From Rhodovibrionaceae bacterium (GTDB lineage Bacteria; Pseudomonadota; Alphaproteobacteria; Kiloniellales; DSM-21159): 37,152 nucleotides of DNA. The translations under genes were made by a program, and so were the position numbers. Numbering within the stretch: position 1 is the stretch's first letter; every line of letters begins with the position of its first letter. Under the pieces are notes generated by a model. The model was not told the origin of the DNA, ran no database searches, and saw only the letters and a program-made list of their open reading frames with translations. Below, in pieces: positions 24,621-37,116 of this stretch. The stretch spans positions 1 to 37,152 of the forward strand of contig JANQMX010000063.1 of the NCBI GenBank assembly GCA_028279885.1, read 5' to 3'.

Positions 24621-25457
24621 CTAATTGAGAGCGTGTGCCGGTGGGACCTGCCGTCCGCGCCAGCGGGCAAAAGCATGCACGCCGTAGCCGGCCATATCAG
24701 CCAGGCGGCTTTGCGGATTGAGGCCCGCCGCCTTCCACATCATGGCCATGGCGCGCTGGCACTGCTTGCGCGAATAGTAGCGGAAGGCCCGGTTGATGTA
24801 GGCGCGATTGTAGTAGCGCCGGTCGTAGTCCGTGCCCTCGGGGGAATTGGCCGCATAGAAGGCGTAGGAGAGCTCGTCGTCCTCGGTCTCCTTGAAGCGG
24901 GAGGCGGCGATCAGGAAGCGGCGCAGCCTGCCGATCCGCTCCTTATCCAAGTATCGTTTGAGATGGGTGTAAAACAGCTTGTAGTGGCGCAGCTCGTCGG
25001 CTGCGATATGCTGACAAATCTCTTTCAGCACCGGCTCTTCGGCCGCTTCGGCCAGCGAGCTGTAGTAGGACGAGGTGCCGATCTCCACCATGCAGCGGGC
25101 GACCAGCTCGCCGGAGCGGGAGCCTCTTACGGATTCTTCAGCCTCAAGGTGCAGATGAAAACCGTCGCGAAAGCGCTTGAAGCTGCCCTCGAAGTCGAAG
25201 TCGGGATCGACCATCTGAGCCCAGCGGCCGAGCGCCTCGCCATGCTTGACCTCTTCGCCGGCCCACAGGTGAGCCGCATCGCAGAAGCTCTCGTCGTCGC
25301 TGAAGACGTTTGCCAGATAGGTAGCGTAGTCGCCGCCGTTGTATTCGACCAGACTGGCGGCTTTAACCAGGAGGAGAATATCCGGATCGACTTTCGAGGG
25401 GTCGAAGCGACCCCAGTCGATACCATCAATCGTCCAATTCTCTTTCTCTGCGGCCAT
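24621..25457 (-). CDS. Ferritin-like di-iron carboxylate protein
   Basis: The 278-residue helical protein has a complete di-iron ligand pattern: E38 (VEYNGGDY), E69xxH72 (EEVKHG), E125 (VEIGTSSYY) and E155xxH158 (DELRHYKLF). This is the four-helix bundle arrangement of rubrerythrin/acyl-ACP-desaturase-like proteins. The C-terminal third (YNRAYINRAFRYYSRKQCQRAM) is rich in aromatics and basic residues and could contact a membrane or partner. No known subfamily is certain. An oxygenase or desaturase role is possible but inferred. It lies upstream of the MFS gene on the same strand. Confidence 0.78.
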   Translation of the reverse strand: MAAEKENWTIDGIDWGRFDPSKVDPDILLLVKAASLVEYNGGDYATYLANVFSDDESFCDAAHLWAGEEVKHGEALGRWAQMVDPDFDFEGSFKRFRDGFHLHLEAEESVRGSRSGELVARCMVEIGTSSYYSSLAEAAEEPVLKEICQHIAADELRHYKLFYTHLKRYLDKERIGRLRRFLIAASRFKETEDDELSYAFYAANSPEGTDYDRRYYNRAYINRAFRYYSRKQCQRAMAMMWKAAGLNPQSRLADMAGYGVHAFARWRGRQVPPAHALN

Positions 25458-25599
25458 TGACCTACAAGCCCCTGAACGCCCTCAAACTGCCACCGAAAGT
25501 GCGGCCGACCAATACTTGATGGTTAACCCGGTTTCGCGCAACCCCCGTCTTATCCGTTCAATTTCAACAGAAAGCGCCCCAACACTCGGCACCTTTCCT

Positions 25600-26007
25600 C
25601 TACTGCTTGAGCGCGCGGAGCTGCTCCTCGGCTATTTTTATGCGTTTGTTTGCGTCCGACCGTTCCTGGTCGTCCTTGGCATCGCTGGCGTCTTCCCGCG
25701 CCTCGCGAAGCGTTTGCTCGACCGCTGCACGGTCGATCTCCTCCAAAGGAATCGCTTCCTCGACCAGCACGGTGCAGCGATCTCCCACCACCTCGGCAAA
25801 ACCGCCGGCGACGAAGATGCGACGAGATACCTCAGCCCGCGTCTCGTAAACCGAGATCGTGCCGGGCCGCACCGTGGAGATCAGCGGCGCGTGCCGCGGC
25901 AAGACGCCGAAGTCGCCTTCGCTGCCCGGAACCACGACCATGGCCACCGGCTCCGAGACCAGCAGACGCTCCGGAGAGACCAGTTCGAACTGTAGCGTTT
26001 CCGCCAT
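25600..26007 (-). CDS. atpC: ATP synthase epsilon subunit
   Basis: The 135-residue protein is the last gene of the F1 operon. The N-terminal beta-sandwich has FELVSPERLLVSEPV, VVVPGSEGDFGVLPRHAPLIS and IFVAGGFAEV. The C-terminal helical hairpin begins at about residue 90 (EEIDRAAVEQTLREARED). The subunit couples catalytic rotation to the c-ring and can inhibit hydrolysis. The gap from atpD is 56 bases. Confidence 0.96.
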   Translation of the reverse strand: MAETLQFELVSPERLLVSEPVAMVVVPGSEGDFGVLPRHAPLISTVRPGTISVYETRAEVSRRIFVAGGFAEVVGDRCTVLVEEAIPLEEIDRAAVEQTLREAREDASDAKDDQERSDANKRIKIAEEQLRALKQ

Positions 26008-26063
26008 CGATCTCTTTCCCTTGTCACAAAGCGGGCACGACGTGCCACTCGTCCGAGGCCGTG

Positions 26064-28443
<2,380 letters not shown>

Positions 28444-28488
28444 GCCGGGCGTGCTCTCTCTGCTTGCTCTCTTGCGTGCGCCTAAGGC

Positions 28489-30017
<1,529 letters not shown>

Positions 30018-30018
<1 letters not shown>

Positions 30019-30575
30019 CAGCCAACCCCTTTCATCGCCAACTGCAGTCTTTCAAGTTTGCCTTTCAGCGACGTATCGATCATGCGGCTACCCAGCCGCA
30101 CAACCATTCCGCCCAACAGTTCCGGATCGACCTTCAAGTCGATCTTCACCTTGCCGCCGGCCACCTTGTGCAAGGCCTCGGCGAGCGCCGCCTGCTGATC
30201 GCTCGACAACTCCTGGGCCGCGGTCACATTCGCCGTCACCTCGCCGCGACGACGCGCCAGCTCGGCCAGGTACGCATCGATGATCTGCGGCAAAACGAAG
30301 AGACGGCGGTTGTCCGCCACCACCAGGACAAAGCGGCGGGTCAGGTCATCGACCCCGGTCCGCTCCAAAATAGCTTCCATGGCGCTGCGCAGCTGATCGC
30401 GCCCGAACAGCGGGCTGTGGATCGTCTTGCTGAGATCCTCGTTCTCAGCGATCAGCGCTTTGAGGGCGTTGAGATCGTCGGCGACCCGATCGAGCTTCTT
30501 CGCACCGTCGGCAAGCTCAAAGAGCGCCGTGGCGTAGCGCCCCGCGAGACCGCCCACTAAGTTTTCGTCTGACAA
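30018..30575 (-). CDS. atpH: ATP synthase delta subunit
   Basis: The 185-residue peripheral-stalk subunit is the first gene of atpHAGDC. An N-terminal helical domain ([29 protein letters not shown]) is followed by the C-terminal domain [25 protein letters not shown], the family signature. The start codon is TTG (30575-30573), because no ATG precedes the conserved region. GGGAG lies about 13 bases upstream. The lack of attached F0 genes is usual for alphaproteobacteria. Confidence 0.95.
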
Positions 30576-30684
30576 GCCCTTGTCGCTCCCAAACCGCCGC
30601 CTCGCCTACATGGCCGAAAGGCGAACCAACCCTGTCGCTGCAGGCCACGGCATTGCGCCGGCCTCGCCCTCAGAAATAGTTATG

Positions 30685-30733
30685 CTGCCGGACGTGCAAC
30701 AGGGGCCCGCGGCCCCGTGCATTCTCCCGGCAG
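30685..30733. other. Strong stem-loop in the atpHAGDC upstream region
   Basis: The 295 bases between the VOC gene and atpH contain no supported gene. A compound hairpin lies here: CTGCCGG (30685-30691) pairs with CCGGCAG (30727-30733), TGCA pairs with TGCA inside it, and GGGGCC-CGC-GGCCCC (30702-30716) forms the apex. It could be an atp leader structure or a terminator without a T-run. The atp promoter is probably also in this gap. Confidence 0.55.
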
Positions 30734-30825
30734 GCGGGGGGTTGCTATCACGGCGGATACGGGCTTGCAAGCGATGCTCTGGTCTATAATCCGGCCCAAA
30801 GCGCCGCAGGCAAAGAGACCGCAGA

Positions 30826-30848
30826 CGAGGACCGAACGCCGGTCCTCG
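30826..30848 (-). terminator. Hairpin downstream of the VOC gene
   Basis: A perfect 9-bp stem CGAGGACCG/CGGTCCTCG closes a 5-base loop, 23 bases past the stop of the VOC gene. On the minus strand it is followed by TCTGCGGTCTCTTT, which is only weakly T-rich. It is a plausible terminator that would separate the VOC gene from the atp operon. Confidence 0.5.
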
Positions 30849-30870
30849 CAAGCCCAGATCGATCAGTATC

Positions 30871-31362
30871 TTAGGACGCGGTTTCCATGCTTTGGCTCGC
30901 CATGGCCCGCATGGCGCTTTCCATCTCTTCCATGCTGACCTCGCGCTGGAAGGCGGACATCGCCCAGACATGACCGAAGGGATCGCTCAGCTGGGCATAG
31001 CGGTCGCCCCAGAAGGCGTCGTGCGGCGCCATCTGGACGGTGCAACCGGCGTCTTCGGCCTGCTTCGCCAAGGCATCAACGGCCGCCGGCTCATCGAGAA
31101 AGAGGTGCAGTGTGACCGGGGAACCGCCAAGGGTCTGCGGACCGGCACAGCCCCAGGCCTCGCTTTCCTGCGCCATCATGATCTTAGCGCCGTTCACCAT
31201 GAGCTCCGCATGGACGATGGCGTCGGTGTCCGGCCAGAGGATGCGGAACAGCTCTTCCGCCCCGAAGGCCTTGCGATAGAAATCGATGGCTGCCGCCGCG
31301 TCGCCGACGACGATATGGGCGGTCAGCGGCGCGCGCATCGGCGCGCTGTTAGCGTCGGGCAT
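30871..31362 (-). CDS. VOC-family (glyoxalase/PhnB-like) protein
   Basis: The 163-residue protein has two beta-alpha-beta-beta-beta modules of the vicinal oxygen chelate fold. The first is TAHIVVGDAAAAIDFYRKAFGAEE with HAELMVNGAKIMMAQE. The second is VTLHLFLDEPAAVDALAKQAEDAG with DPFGHVWAMS. The pattern is that of PhnB/YdcL-like 'glyoxalase-like' proteins. The reaction is unknown. The ATG at 31362 is preferred because CAGGGA precedes it and the upstream extension looks non-coding. Confidence 0.85.
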   Translation of the reverse strand: MPDANSAPMRAPLTAHIVVGDAAAAIDFYRKAFGAEELFRILWPDTDAIVHAELMVNGAKIMMAQESEAWGCAGPQTLGGSPVTLHLFLDEPAAVDALAKQAEDAGCTVQMAPHDAFWGDRYAQLSDPFGHVWAMSAFQREVSMEEMESAMRAMASQSMETAS

Positions 31363-31447
31363 GTGTCCCTGCCGTTTGCAAGGGTATGGTGAAACGCGAT
31401 CTACCACAGCTTTGCCGTGAATTGTGTGACACAAAGGCGTGAGTACG

Positions 31448-31885
31448 TCACAGGCAGGCCATGGCCTGTCTCGCCTTGCCGAGCGCAAGGGCCGCCTCGG
31501 CAGCTTCCCGACCCTTCAGCACGAAATGCCGCATGAAGATGTCTCGATGGTGATCGGTTTCCTGATAGTGGTGCGGTGTCAGCGATACCGAGAGCACCGG
31601 GGTGCCGCTATCGAGTCCGACCCGCATCAGGCCGTCGACGACCGCCTGGGCAACGAAGTCGTGGCGGTAAATGCCGCCATCGACCACCAAGGCGGCGGCA
31701 ACGATCGCGTCGTACCGTTCCGATCGGGCCAGCTCCAACGCCATAAGAGGCAGCTCGAAGGCGCCGGGCACGTCGTAAACATCGATGTTGTCGCGGGCGA
31801 TCAGCTCGCAAAAACCATCCAAGGCTTTCTCGACGATCTCGGAATGCCAGTTGGCTTTGATGAAGGCGTAGCGGGCGTGTGTCAT
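31448..31885 (-). CDS. ribH2: 6,7-dimethyl-8-ribityllumazine synthase, type II
   Basis: The 145-residue enzyme catalyses the penultimate step of riboflavin synthesis. VYDVPGAFELPL and ALVVDGGIYRHDFVAQAVVDGLMRV form the active site. SLTPHHYQETDHHRDIFMRHFVLKGREAA is diagnostic of the RibH2 (type II) form known from Brucella and Mesorhizobium. It stands alone, without other rib genes, under an FMN riboswitch. A GGAG site precedes the ATG and is flanked by a potential sequestering helix. Confidence 0.93.
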   Translation of the reverse strand: MTHARYAFIKANWHSEIVEKALDGFCELIARDNIDVYDVPGAFELPLMALELARSERYDAIVAAALVVDGGIYRHDFVAQAVVDGLMRVGLDSGTPVLSVSLTPHHYQETDHHRDIFMRHFVLKGREAAEAALALGKARQAMACL

Positions 31886-31946
31886 CGTGATCTCCTTTCA
31901 GCAACAGACACGTCACCCAAGGCGATCACGAGCGGGCCGCCCCGCT
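31886..31946 (-). promoter_or_regulatory. Candidate riboswitch expression platform (SD-proximal helix)
   Basis: Between the riboswitch and ribH2, minus-strand CGTGATC (31930-31924) can pair with GATCACG (31892-31886), which directly follows the GGAG ribosome site and touches the ATG. Immediately next to it, AGCGGG/CCCGCT (31946-31941 with 31936-31931) forms a GC hairpin. No T-run follows. Control at translation initiation therefore looks more likely than transcription termination (inference). Confidence 0.5.
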
Positions 31947-31965
31947 ATCTGGCGAGCCGGCAGCA

Positions 31966-32103
31966 CGTTCTCTCTCATCCGGACTATGACCGTCGGCTCA
32001 GGAGTCGCACCTGATCTGCTGACCCTTCCGCTGGAAGGCGCTCGCGGGCTTATGATCGCAATCAATCACCGCCGGTGGGGACTTTCACCCCGCCCTGAGA
32101 ACG
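31966..32103 (-). ncRNA. FMN riboswitch (RFN element)
   Basis: On the minus strand the conserved core reads GTTCTCAGGGCGGGGTGAAA, then CCCCACCGGCGGTGAT, later AGCCCGCGAGC, GGTCAGCAGATC, GGTGCGACTCCTGAGCCGAC, GGTCATAGTCCGGATG and GAGAGAACG. P1 pairs CGTTCTC (32103-32097) with GAGAACG (31972-31966). All six helices of the RFN element can be traced. It senses FMN and would lower expression of the downstream lumazine synthase. Confidence 0.95.
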
Positions 32104-32159
32104 GCCTTACCATGCCGTCGCCGGCGGCAGGGAGCAAGGCAGCGGTCGACCTGCTGAAC

Positions 32160-34433
32160 TCAGAGAAAGCTGTAGGGGTCGATGTCCACCTGCACGCGCA
32201 CGCCGGCCTTGGCCGGTAGGCCCGCGAGCCAAGCCCGGATATGGTTTTGCAGCGGCACATCGCGGCGGGCGCGCAGCAGGAAGCGATTGCGGCGCCAGCC
32301 ACGCAGCAGAGCCAAGGGCGCTGGCGCCGGGCCTAGAACCATCAAACCGTCTGCTTCCGGGCGGCTGCGCGCCAGATGGCGGCAGGCCGCCTCCAGCCGT
32401 TCCTCGTCGCGACTGGCGACAACGACGGCGGCGAGGCGGGCAAAGGGCGGCAGGCTACCCTCTTGCCGGGTCTCGATCTCCAGGCTGACGAAGCCTTCCC
32501 GGTCGCCGGCGGCGAGCGCCTGCATCACCGGATGCTCGGGCACATAGGTCTGCAGGAACACCCGCCCCGGCGCCTTCGCACGACCCGCCCGGCCGGCGAC
32601 CTGATGCAACATCTGATAGGTCCGCTCAAAGGCGCGCGGGTCCCCGCCCTGCAGGCCGAGGTCCGCATCGACCACGCCGACGCAGGTCAGAAGCGGGAAG
32701 TGATGGCCCTTGGCAACGAGTTGAGTGCCGATGATGACGTCGACCGCATGGCTCTCGATGCGCCGCACCGCCTCTTCCAGCGCCAAAGGGCCGAGCAGCA
32801 GGTCGCTGGAGAGCACCTCCAGGCGTGCCTCGGGCAGCAGCGCCCTGACCTCCTCGGCCAGCCGCTCGACGCCGGGACCGACGGCGGTCAGGCTGTCTTC
32901 CGCCCCGCAAGCCGGGCAGCTGCGCGGCACCGGACCGCGATAGCCGCAGTGGTGACACTGCAGATGGCCGGCCAGGCGGTGCTCGACCAGCCAGGCCGAG
33001 CAGTTGGGGCAGGCAATGCGATGGCCGCAGGCACGACAGAGCGTAAGCGGCGCATAGCCGCGGCGATTGAGGAACAGCAGCGCCTGCTCGCCTTGCGCCA
33101 GCGTCTCGTTCAAGGCGGCGCGCAGCGGGTCGGACAGCCAGGCCGGACGGATCGCGCCGATGGGCTTCGGCGGCTTGGCCTTGAGGTCGATCAGCTCAAC
33201 CGACGGCAGGCTGGCGCCCCCGTGCCGCTCCGGCAGGGCCAAATGGCCGTACTTGCCGGCCTCGGCGTTGACCAGGCTCTCGATCGAGGGCGTGGCCGAC
33301 ACCAGGACGATGGGGCAGTCGGCGCAGCGCGCCCGCACCACGGCCATGTCCCGCGCATGATAGACCACGCCGTCTTCCTGCTTGTAGGCGCCCTCCTGCT
33401 CCTCATCGACCACCACCAAGCCGAGGTCCTGGAACGGGAGAAACAGGGCCGAGCGCGCGCCGACCACCAGCTTGGCGTCGCCCTCGGCCACGGCGCGCCA
33501 GATCCGGCGCCGCCGCTTCGTGGGCACATCGCTGTGCCACAGCGCGGGTGCGACACCGAAACGCTGCTCGAAGCGGTCGGTCCACTGCGCCGAGAGCGCG
33601 ATCTCGGGCAAGAGGACAAGCACCTGGCGGCCGGCCCTGAGCGCTTCTGCAACGGCCTCGAAATAGACTTCTGTCTTGCCGGAGCCGGTGACGCCGTCCA
33701 GCAGGGTCACTTGAAAGCCGCCTTCCCGCACCTCCGCCTTCAGGGTGTCCGCCGCCGCCTGCTGCTGCGACGACAGCGTCGGGCCAGGCGCGTCCGGGTC
33801 GGGCTCGGGGAGGCGCTCCGGCGGCAGAGCCACCTGTTCCAGCGCGCCCGCTTCCAAGAGGCCCTTCACCACGCTTGGGCCGACTCCGGCCTCACTCGCC
33901 AAGTCGCGGGCGCTTCGGGCCAGGCCGTCGGCGGCAGTTTCCAAGACCTTGCGTCGCGCGGCGGTCAGGCGCAGCGCATCTTCGCCCGGCGACTCGGAGG
34001 CGAGTCGCAGCGCCTTGCGCGGAGTCGGCGGGACTAAAGCTTGGCCGCTCCCCAGGGTCAGCTTCACCACCGAACCCAGCGGCGTCACGGTGTAGCGGGC
34101 CAGCCATTCGAGGAACTGCCGATGCGACTCGCTCAACGGCGGCACATCGAATCGGGCGAGCACCGGCTTCAGCTTTTCGGCTGCAACCTCCGACGACTCC
34201 TCCAGGGCCCAGACGACTCCGGGCACTTCCCGTCCCCCGAGCGGTACCAGGACGAAATCACCTGGTGCGAGCGACAGGTCGTCCGGGCGCAAGTAGCTGT
34301 AACCGCTGGCGAAGGGATAGGGCAGCACCACGGAAACGCAGGCGCCGCCTTGCGCAGACGCATCCTGCGGCCCTCCGGCGCCCGGCCCAGGCCGCGCCGC
34401 CACATCCGCCAAGCTGGTCTGTTGATCTTTCAT
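32160..34433 (-). CDS. priA: Primosomal replication restart helicase PriA
   Basis: The 757-residue superfamily 2 helicase restarts stalled replication forks. The N-terminal 3'-DNA-binding domain begins at VSVVLPYPFASGYSY. Helicase motifs follow: LDGVTGSGKTEVYFEAV (Walker A), VVVDEEQEGAYKQEDGVVYH, LVSATPSIESL, and the QALLFLNRRGYAP segment. The zinc-binding region has CRACGHRIACPNC and CHHCGYRG...CPAC, giving four CxxC pairs. The C-terminal part has GTQLVAKGHHFPLLT and HQVAGRAGRAKAPGRVFLQTY. The ATG at 34433 is chosen, although the frame is open to 34529. Confidence 0.96.
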   Translation of the reverse strand: MKDQQTSLADVAARPGPGAGGPQDASAQGGACVSVVLPYPFASGYSYLRPDDLSLAPGDFVLVPLGGREVPGVVWALEESSEVAAEKLKPVLARFDVPPLSESHRQFLEWLARYTVTPLGSVVKLTLGSGQALVPPTPRKALRLASESPGEDALRLTAARRKVLETAADGLARSARDLASEAGVGPSVVKGLLEAGALEQVALPPERLPEPDPDAPGPTLSSQQQAAADTLKAEVREGGFQVTLLDGVTGSGKTEVYFEAVAEALRAGRQVLVLLPEIALSAQWTDRFEQRFGVAPALWHSDVPTKRRRRIWRAVAEGDAKLVVGARSALFLPFQDLGLVVVDEEQEGAYKQEDGVVYHARDMAVVRARCADCPIVLVSATPSIESLVNAEAGKYGHLALPERHGGASLPSVELIDLKAKPPKPIGAIRPAWLSDPLRAALNETLAQGEQALLFLNRRGYAPLTLCRACGHRIACPNCSAWLVEHRLAGHLQCHHCGYRGPVPRSCPACGAEDSLTAVGPGVERLAEEVRALLPEARLEVLSSDLLLGPLALEEAVRRIESHAVDVIIGTQLVAKGHHFPLLTCVGVVDADLGLQGGDPRAFERTYQMLHQVAGRAGRAKAPGRVFLQTYVPEHPVMQALAAGDREGFVSLEIETRQEGSLPPFARLAAVVVASRDEERLEAACRHLARSRPEADGLMVLGPAPAPLALLRGWRRNRFLLRARRDVPLQNHIRAWLAGLPAKAGVRVQVDIDPYSFL

Positions 34434-34606
34434 CCGATACACTCTGTAGCAAGGCCCGCCCGCTTGGACGAGCCGAAGACCTGGCGGGTCTAAAGAATAG
34501 CGTTGCGACGCGCCCGGACCGGCTGGCATGAGACTGGAGGTGGACCCCAGGGATCGGCCAGGGGGGTCGGCAGGGGGCCACGACTTAGGAAGGCGACGGA
34601 GAGGCG

Positions 34607-35323
34607 ATGAAGTTCTTCTTGGATACCGCAGAGCTGGACGAGATTCGCGATCTCGCCGCGACCGGTCTGGTGGACGGGGTGACCACCAATCCCTCGCTCA
34701 TCGCCAAGTCGGGGCGCGATTTCATCGATGCCGTCCGCGAGATTTGCGAGGTCGTAGACGGCCCCGTCTCCGCCGAGGTCACCGCCACGGATGCCGACTC
34801 CATGATCGCCGAGGGCCGGCACCTCGCCGCCATCGCGCCCAACGTCACGGTCAAGGTGCCGCTGACGCCCGACGGTCTGAAGGCCTGCCGGCGCCTGGCC
34901 GACGATGGCACCATGGTCAACGTCACCCTCTGCTTCTCTGCGGCCCAGGCGCTGCTCGCCGCCAAGGCCGGCGCCAACTTCATCTCGCCCTTCGTCGGCC
35001 GGTTGGACGACATCGGCGCCGACGGCATGGAGCTGATCGCCGACATCGTCGATATCTATGCCGCCTATCCGCAGTTCGAGACGGAGGTGCTGGTCGCCTC
35101 GGTGCGTCACGTCAACCACGTCATCGAATCGGCCAAGCTCGGCGCCGACGTGGCGACCCTGCCGCCCCAGGTGCTGCGCCAGATGTTCAAGCACCCCTTG
35201 ACGGACAAGGGGCTCGCCGCCTTCCTCGCCGACTGGGAGAAAACCGGTCAGCGCATTCTCTCAGAGGCCCCCGCAACGCACAGCCTGAGCCATGACGCGG
35301 AACCGGCGCGACGCCGCGCCTGA
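34607..35323 (+). CDS. Fructose-6-phosphate aldolase/transaldolase (TalC/MipB type)
   Basis: The 238-residue short transaldolase-family TIM barrel starts [17 protein letters not shown]. It has [14 protein letters not shown] and the Schiff-base lysine K83 in [40 protein letters not shown] and [29 protein letters not shown] complete the fold. Transaldolase and F6P aldolase activities cannot be told apart safely by eye; the alphaproteobacterial neighbourhood favours a transaldolase annotation. GGAGAGGCG precedes the ATG. The gene is divergent from priA, and its 3' end overlaps the next gene by 32 bases. Confidence 0.9.
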   Translation: MKFFLDTAELDEIRDLAATGLVDGVTTNPSLIAKSGRDFIDAVREICEVVDGPVSAEVTATDADSMIAEGRHLAAIAPNVTVKVPLTPDGLKACRRLADDGTMVNVTLCFSAAQALLAAKAGANFISPFVGRLDDIGADGMELIADIVDIYAAYPQFETEVLVASVRHVNHVIESAKLGADVATLPPQVLRQMFKHPLTDKGLAAFLADWEKTGQRILSEAPATHSLSHDAEPARRRA

Positions 35324-36104
35324 GGGGCGGCAAGACAAGCCCGGCGGCGACAAGCCGGGCAAAGCGGACGGTTCCGATGCCGGGACCGAGCGGCGCGCGG
35401 CGCTGAGCGCCGACGAGGTCGCCGCCTACCTGCGCCGCCATCCGGACTTCCTGCAACAATACCCGCAGATCCTCGAGGTGCTGGAGCCGCCGCGCCGCGA
35501 CGAGCTGAATGGCCAGCCGACCAGCGTCGTCGACTTCCAGCAGGCCATGGTCGAACGCCTGCGCGGCGAGCGTGAAGAGCTGCGCCAGCGCCACAGCGAG
35601 ATCGTCATGGCCGGCCGCAGCAATATCGCGGCCCAGCACCGGGTGCATCAGGCGGTCCTGGCGATGCTGGCCGCCCGCTCCTTCGAGCACCTGATCGAGA
35701 CGGTGACGACCGACCTTGCCGTCTACCTCGACGTCGACGTGGTCACCATCTGCGTCGAGCACAGCCCGCAGCCGGCCATTCCCAAGGTGCGACTCGGCGG
35801 CGTGCTGCGCATCGAGCCCGGCACGGTGGGCGAGCTCTTCGGCAACGGCCGGCGCACCCTGCTGCGCGGCGAGGTGACGGGCGACAGCCGCTTCTTCGGC
35901 AGCGGCGCCGGGCTGGTGCGCTCCGACGCGCTCATCCGCCTGCGGGTCAGCGACAACAGTCCGCCGGCCCTGCTCGCGCTCGGCGCCCGTACGCCGCATC
36001 ACTTCGAGGAGGGCCAGGGCACCGAGCTGCTGTGCTTTGCGGCGGCCGCCCTGGAGCATCAGGTGCGCGCGTGGCTCGAGCTGCCCCATCCCGAGAAGAG
36101 CTGA
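35292..36104 (+). CDS. DUF484 family protein (GAF-like)
   Basis: The 270-residue cytoplasmic protein begins with a charged, low-complexity N-terminus, then the DUF484 signature [25 protein letters not shown] coiled-coil segment (~75-105, [22 protein letters not shown]) leads to a GAF-like C-terminal domain ([32 protein letters not shown]). Its position next to xerC is widely conserved in Proteobacteria. The function is unknown. It overlaps the transaldolase gene by 32 bases. Confidence 0.88.
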   Translation: MTRNRRDAAPEGRQDKPGGDKPGKADGSDAGTERRAALSADEVAAYLRRHPDFLQQYPQILEVLEPPRRDELNGQPTSVVDFQQAMVERLRGEREELRQRHSEIVMAGRSNIAAQHRVHQAVLAMLAARSFEHLIETVTTDLAVYLDVDVVTICVEHSPQPAIPKVRLGGVLRIEPGTVGELFGNGRRTLLRGEVTGDSRFFGSGAGLVRSDALIRLRVSDNSPPALLALGARTPHHFEEGQGTELLCFAAAALEHQVRAWLELPHPEKS

Positions 36105-36121
36105 GCGCCGGCACCGCCGAC

Positions 36122-37033
36122 GTGAAAGCTCTGCCCGAGGCCGTCGCGGCCTGGATGGCCTGGCTGCAGGGCGAGCGCCGCGTCTCCCGCCATACTCTTG
36201 AAGCCTACGGCCGCGATCTCGAAGCCTTTCTCGACTTCCTCGGTACACACCACGGCGAAGCGCCGAGCCTCGCGCTCCTCGCTGGCCTGCAGCCGGCGGA
36301 CTTCCGAAGCTGGCTGGCCTATCGCGCACGAGAGGGCTTCGCCCGAACCTCGACGGCCCGCGCGCTCTCCGTGGTGCGCAGCTTCTATCGCTGGGCCGGC
36401 AAGCGGGGCCTGCTGAAGAATGCGGCGGTTGGACATCTGAGAACGCCCAAGCGCCCCGCCGCCGTGCCCAAGGCCATGACCGTCGGCGAAACTGAAGTGC
36501 TGATGGACCGCCTGGGGGAAGGCAAAGCCGACTGGACCGACAAGCGCGATCTCGCCGTGCTGCTACTGCTTTACGGCTGCGGCCTGCGCATCAGCGAAGC
36601 CCTGGGATTGACCGCCGAGGAGACACCGAAACCGGGCCAGCCAGCCCTGCGCGTCCGCGGCAAGGGCAACAAGGAGCGGATGGTGCCGCTGCTGCCCGTG
36701 GTCGTGGACGCCATCGCCGCCTATCGCGCTGCCTGCCCCTACGACCTCGACGGCGCGAGCCCGCTGTTTCGCGCCAAGCGCGGCGGCCCCTTGGGCGCCC
36801 GCGCCGTGCAAGGGCGCATGCAGGCCTTGCGCAAGCTCTGGGGCCTGCCGGAGAGCGCGACGCCGCACGCCCTGCGCCACTCCTTCGCCACCCACCTGCT
36901 TGGCGCCGGCGCCGATCTCAGAAGCATCCAGGAGTTGCTCGGCCACGCCTCGCTCTCGACCACCCAGCGCTACACCAAGGTCGACGCCGCGCGTCTCTTG
37001 GAGGTCTACGACTGCGCGCATCCGAGGTCTTAG
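36122..37033 (+). CDS. xerC: Tyrosine recombinase XerC
   Basis: The ~303-residue site-specific recombinase resolves chromosome dimers at dif together with XerD. The N-terminal SAM-like domain has WMAWLQGERRVSRHTLEAYGRDLEAFLDFL. The catalytic residues are all present: R156 (CGLRIS), K181 (GKGNKER), H249 and R252 (HALRHSF), H275 (GHASLS) and nucleophile Y284 (TTQRYTKV). The GTG at 36122 gives family-typical length but has no clear ribosome site; the GTG at 36071, overlapping DUF484, is the alternative. Confidence 0.92.
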   Translation: MKALPEAVAAWMAWLQGERRVSRHTLEAYGRDLEAFLDFLGTHHGEAPSLALLAGLQPADFRSWLAYRAREGFARTSTARALSVVRSFYRWAGKRGLLKNAAVGHLRTPKRPAAVPKAMTVGETEVLMDRLGEGKADWTDKRDLAVLLLLYGCGLRISEALGLTAEETPKPGQPALRVRGKGNKERMVPLLPVVVDAIAAYRAACPYDLDGASPLFRAKRGGPLGARAVQGRMQALRKLWGLPESATPHALRHSFATHLLGAGADLRSIQELLGHASLSTTQRYTKVDAARLLEVYDCAHPRS

Positions 37034-37072
37034 TCAGGCCGCTTGCGCGGCGCACGGCACCGGCCTGTGCAA

Positions 37073-37116
37073 CCGGTTAGAAGGGTGACAGATTGGACCG
37101 GTTACATAGGTGACAG
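37073..37116. mobile_element. IS-end-like tandem repeat after xerC
   Basis: Forty bases past xerC, two direct copies with 25-base spacing read CCGGTTA-N4-GGTGACAG (37073-37091 and 37098-37116). On the opposite strand this becomes CTGTCACC...TAACCGG twice. That tandem TGTCACC pattern recalls the ends of IS481-type insertion sequences. No transposase is present in the window. It may be a solo end, or the edge of an element that continues beyond 37152. Confidence 0.45.

Noticed and set aside
22973-24676. Minus-strand 567-codon frame over the MFS gene
   Set aside because: The frame 23269-24507 encodes a normal MFS protein; the longer one is a stop-poor shadow.
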